A stretch of DNA of 6,225 nt, taken from the NCBI GenBank assembly GCA_003645215.1, contig QNEM01000130.1, positions 1-6,225 of the forward strand, given 5' to 3'. Made by a program: the position numbers and the translations under genes. Below, in pieces: positions 5,601-6,225 of this stretch. The notes below the pieces were generated by a model. That model searched no databases and was not told the DNA's origin. It saw only the letters and a program-made list of their open reading frames with translations. The DNA is from Gammaproteobacteria bacterium (GTDB lineage: Bacteria; Pseudomonadota; Gammaproteobacteria; Eutrophobiales; Eutrophobiaceae). Every line of letters begins with the position of its first letter. Within the stretch, counting starts at the first letter, position 1.

Positions 5601-6225
5601 AAGCTGAAACCAAGATTACCAAGGCTTATTTATCAGAAACAGCAAGAGAAAAATGGTTCGATATTCGACTCCGAAATGAAGCTGCTAATCGTCAACTCGA
5701 ACAGATGACAGAGCAACATGGTCGTTTGCGTGTTGAATTTGATGAAATATTTGAGGAGAAAAGAGCCAAGCTGATATCGGGTGATGATCTTGCACCTGGC
5801 GTATTAAAAATGGTCAAGGTTTATCTCGCGGTAAAACGAATCATTCAGCCAGGTGACAAAATGGCCGGGCGCCACGGAAACAAGGGTGTTATCTCAATGA
5901 TTGTTCCTGTTGAAGATATGCCTCATACCGAAGATGGTGAACCGGTCGATGTGGTGCTGAATCCTCTGGGCGTTCCCTCACGTATGAATGTAGGGCAGAT
6001 ACTGGAGACTCATCTGGGTTGGGCGGCGAAAGGTCTGGGTAATAAAATATCCGAGATGCTGGATGCGCAGGCCGATGTAGGCAAGATTCGAAAATTCCTG
6101 GATAAGATTTACAACACCAGTGGTAAACAGGAACACCTGAAGAGTTTTACTGATGAAGAAATCCTGGACCTGTCTCGCAACCTGCGAGAAGGCGTGCCTA
6201 TGGCAACCCCTGTGTTCGATGGTGC
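2606..6225 (+). CDS. rpoB: DNA-directed RNA polymerase subunit beta (3' end missing)
   Basis: RpoB is the beta subunit of the core RNA polymerase and forms one side of the catalytic cleft. The frame runs from ATG 2606, with GAGGA at 2595-2599, to the window end without a stop: 1206 residues of roughly 1360, judged from E. coli (1342) plus insertions. The final clamp-contacting part and rpoC would follow outside. Seen in order: N-terminal TEKKRIRKDFGK; NGTERVIVSQLHRSPGVFF; the rifampicin pocket GSSQLSQFMDQNNPLSE (from 514) with D523, H533 and S538 equal to the sensitive E. coli residues 516, 526 and 531; CPIETPEGPNIGL; GYNFEDS with E820 and D821; then GDKMAGRHGNKG with lysines 1085 and 1093 equal to E. 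coli 1065 and 1073. Numbering runs +7 to residue 821 and +20 by 1085, so a 13-residue insertion lies between, at about 988-1010 in the proteobacterial insertion. Identification is secure. Confidence 0.99.
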   Translation, partial: MAYSYTEKKRIRKDFGKHPKIMDVPPLLAMQLDSYRKYLQHGVAAEERKDKGLQAAFKSVFPIVGFSGSAMLEYVSYRLVNPVFDVKECQLRGITYASSLRVKVRLVIYDKEAGLNKKVVKDIKEQEVYMGEIPLMTPTGAFVINGTERVIVSQLHRSPGVFFEHDKGKTHSSGKLLFSARVIPYRGSWLDFEFDPKDLVYCRIDRRRKIPATILLRALGYETQEMLDIFFDTNEYKINKKGVALTLIPDRLRGETATFDIKDKKGKAIVENERRITARHIREMEKSGLKQLMVPAEYLIEQVLAKDIVDLETGELLAAANTEITEELLEQLLEFKELTIETLYTNDLDRGPYIADTLRIETSTTPLEAQVEIYRMMRPGEPPTKDSAENLFKNLFFSPDRYDLSAVGRMKFNRRIGRKEIVGEGILSKEDITEVLKLLIDIKNGKGTVDDIDHLGNRRVRSVGEMAENQFRVGLVRVERAVKERLGLADSEGLMPQEIINAKPVSAVVKEFFGSSQLSQFMDQNNPLSEITHKRRISALGPGGLTRERAGFEVRDVHPTHYGRVCPIETPEGPNIGLINSLAIYARTNEYGFLETPYRKVNKGKVSDEIEYLSAIEESDHVIAQASATTDNKGRLTDSLVSSRHQNEFTLSTPDTVEYMDVSPRQIVSVAAALIPFLEHDDANRALMGSNMQRQAVPTLRADKPLVGTGIERTVATDSGVTVIADRGGLVDSVDASRIVVRVNNNEVIAGEPGVDIYNLTKYTRSNQNTCINQKPLVKPGDMVAAKDVLADGPSTDLGELALGQNMKVAFMPWNGYNFEDSILISERLVKEERFTTIHIEELTCVARDTKLGQEEISADIPNVSEHALNKLDESGIVFIGAEVNPGDILVGKVTPKGETQLTPEEKLLRAIFGEKASDVKDTSLRVSSGTNGTVIDVQVFTRDGVDKDVRALEIEESELKSVRKDLSDQMRIMEEGIYQRIETLLLGKLAEGGPDGLKAETKITKAYLSETAREKWFDIRLRNEAANRQLEQMTEQHGRLRVEFDEIFEEKRAKLISGDDLAPGVLKMVKVYLAVKRIIQPGDKMAGRHGNKGVISMIVPVEDMPHTEDGEPVDVVLNPLGVPSRMNVGQILETHLGWAAKGLGNKISEMLDAQADVGKIRKFLDKIYNTSGKQEHLKSFTDEEILDLSRNLREGVPMATPVFDG

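Overview
The window is one end of the classic bacterial ribosomal-stalk and RNA-polymerase gene cluster, all on the + strand: rplK (5' end cut off by the window), rplA, a 353-base untranslated leader, rplJ, rplL, a 178-base intergenic region, and rpoB (3' end cut off). The proteins are closest to gammaproteobacterial families. RpoB begins MAYSYTEKKRIRKDFGKHP, carries the proteobacterial insertion in its C-terminal half, and has a +13-residue form of that insertion relative to Escherichia coli. GC content, sampled by eye rather than counted, is in the mid-40s percent. I infer a non-enteric gammaproteobacterium and cannot name the genus.

Layout. Bases 1-417 encode L11, lacking about six N-terminal residues. 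L1 follows with a TGATG stop/start overlap. Bases 1110-1462 hold no convincing gene but are rich in RNA structure, including the conserved L10-leader fold (1200-1290) through which the L10-L12 complex represses its own mRNA, then a chain of hairpins leading to the rplJ ribosome binding site. L10 (1463-1990) starts at GTG. An 18% GC spacer separates it from L7/L12 (2047-2427). Bases 2428-2605 hold a long base-paired stem, placed like the RNase III processing site of E. coli, and a hairpin followed by T-runs, placed like the E. coli attenuator. RpoB fills 2606-6225.

Function. L11, L10 and L7/L12 build the GTPase-associated stalk of the 50S subunit, L1 builds the stalk at the E site, and RpoB is the beta subunit of RNA polymerase. 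The structured spacers fit the need to make L12 in several copies per ribosome and polymerase in fewer copies than ribosomes.

This is conserved housekeeping DNA; I see no mobile element, CRISPR array, tRNA or defence system and no undescribed multi-gene system. The best leads are: an L10 whose C-terminal stalk helix is exactly ten residues longer than in E. coli, which predicts three rather than two L12 dimers; the rplJ start, where an AUG-UGA start-stop overlaps the GUG initiator; a 44-codon hydrophobic reading frame inside the leader; and repeats that could drive alternative RNA folds.
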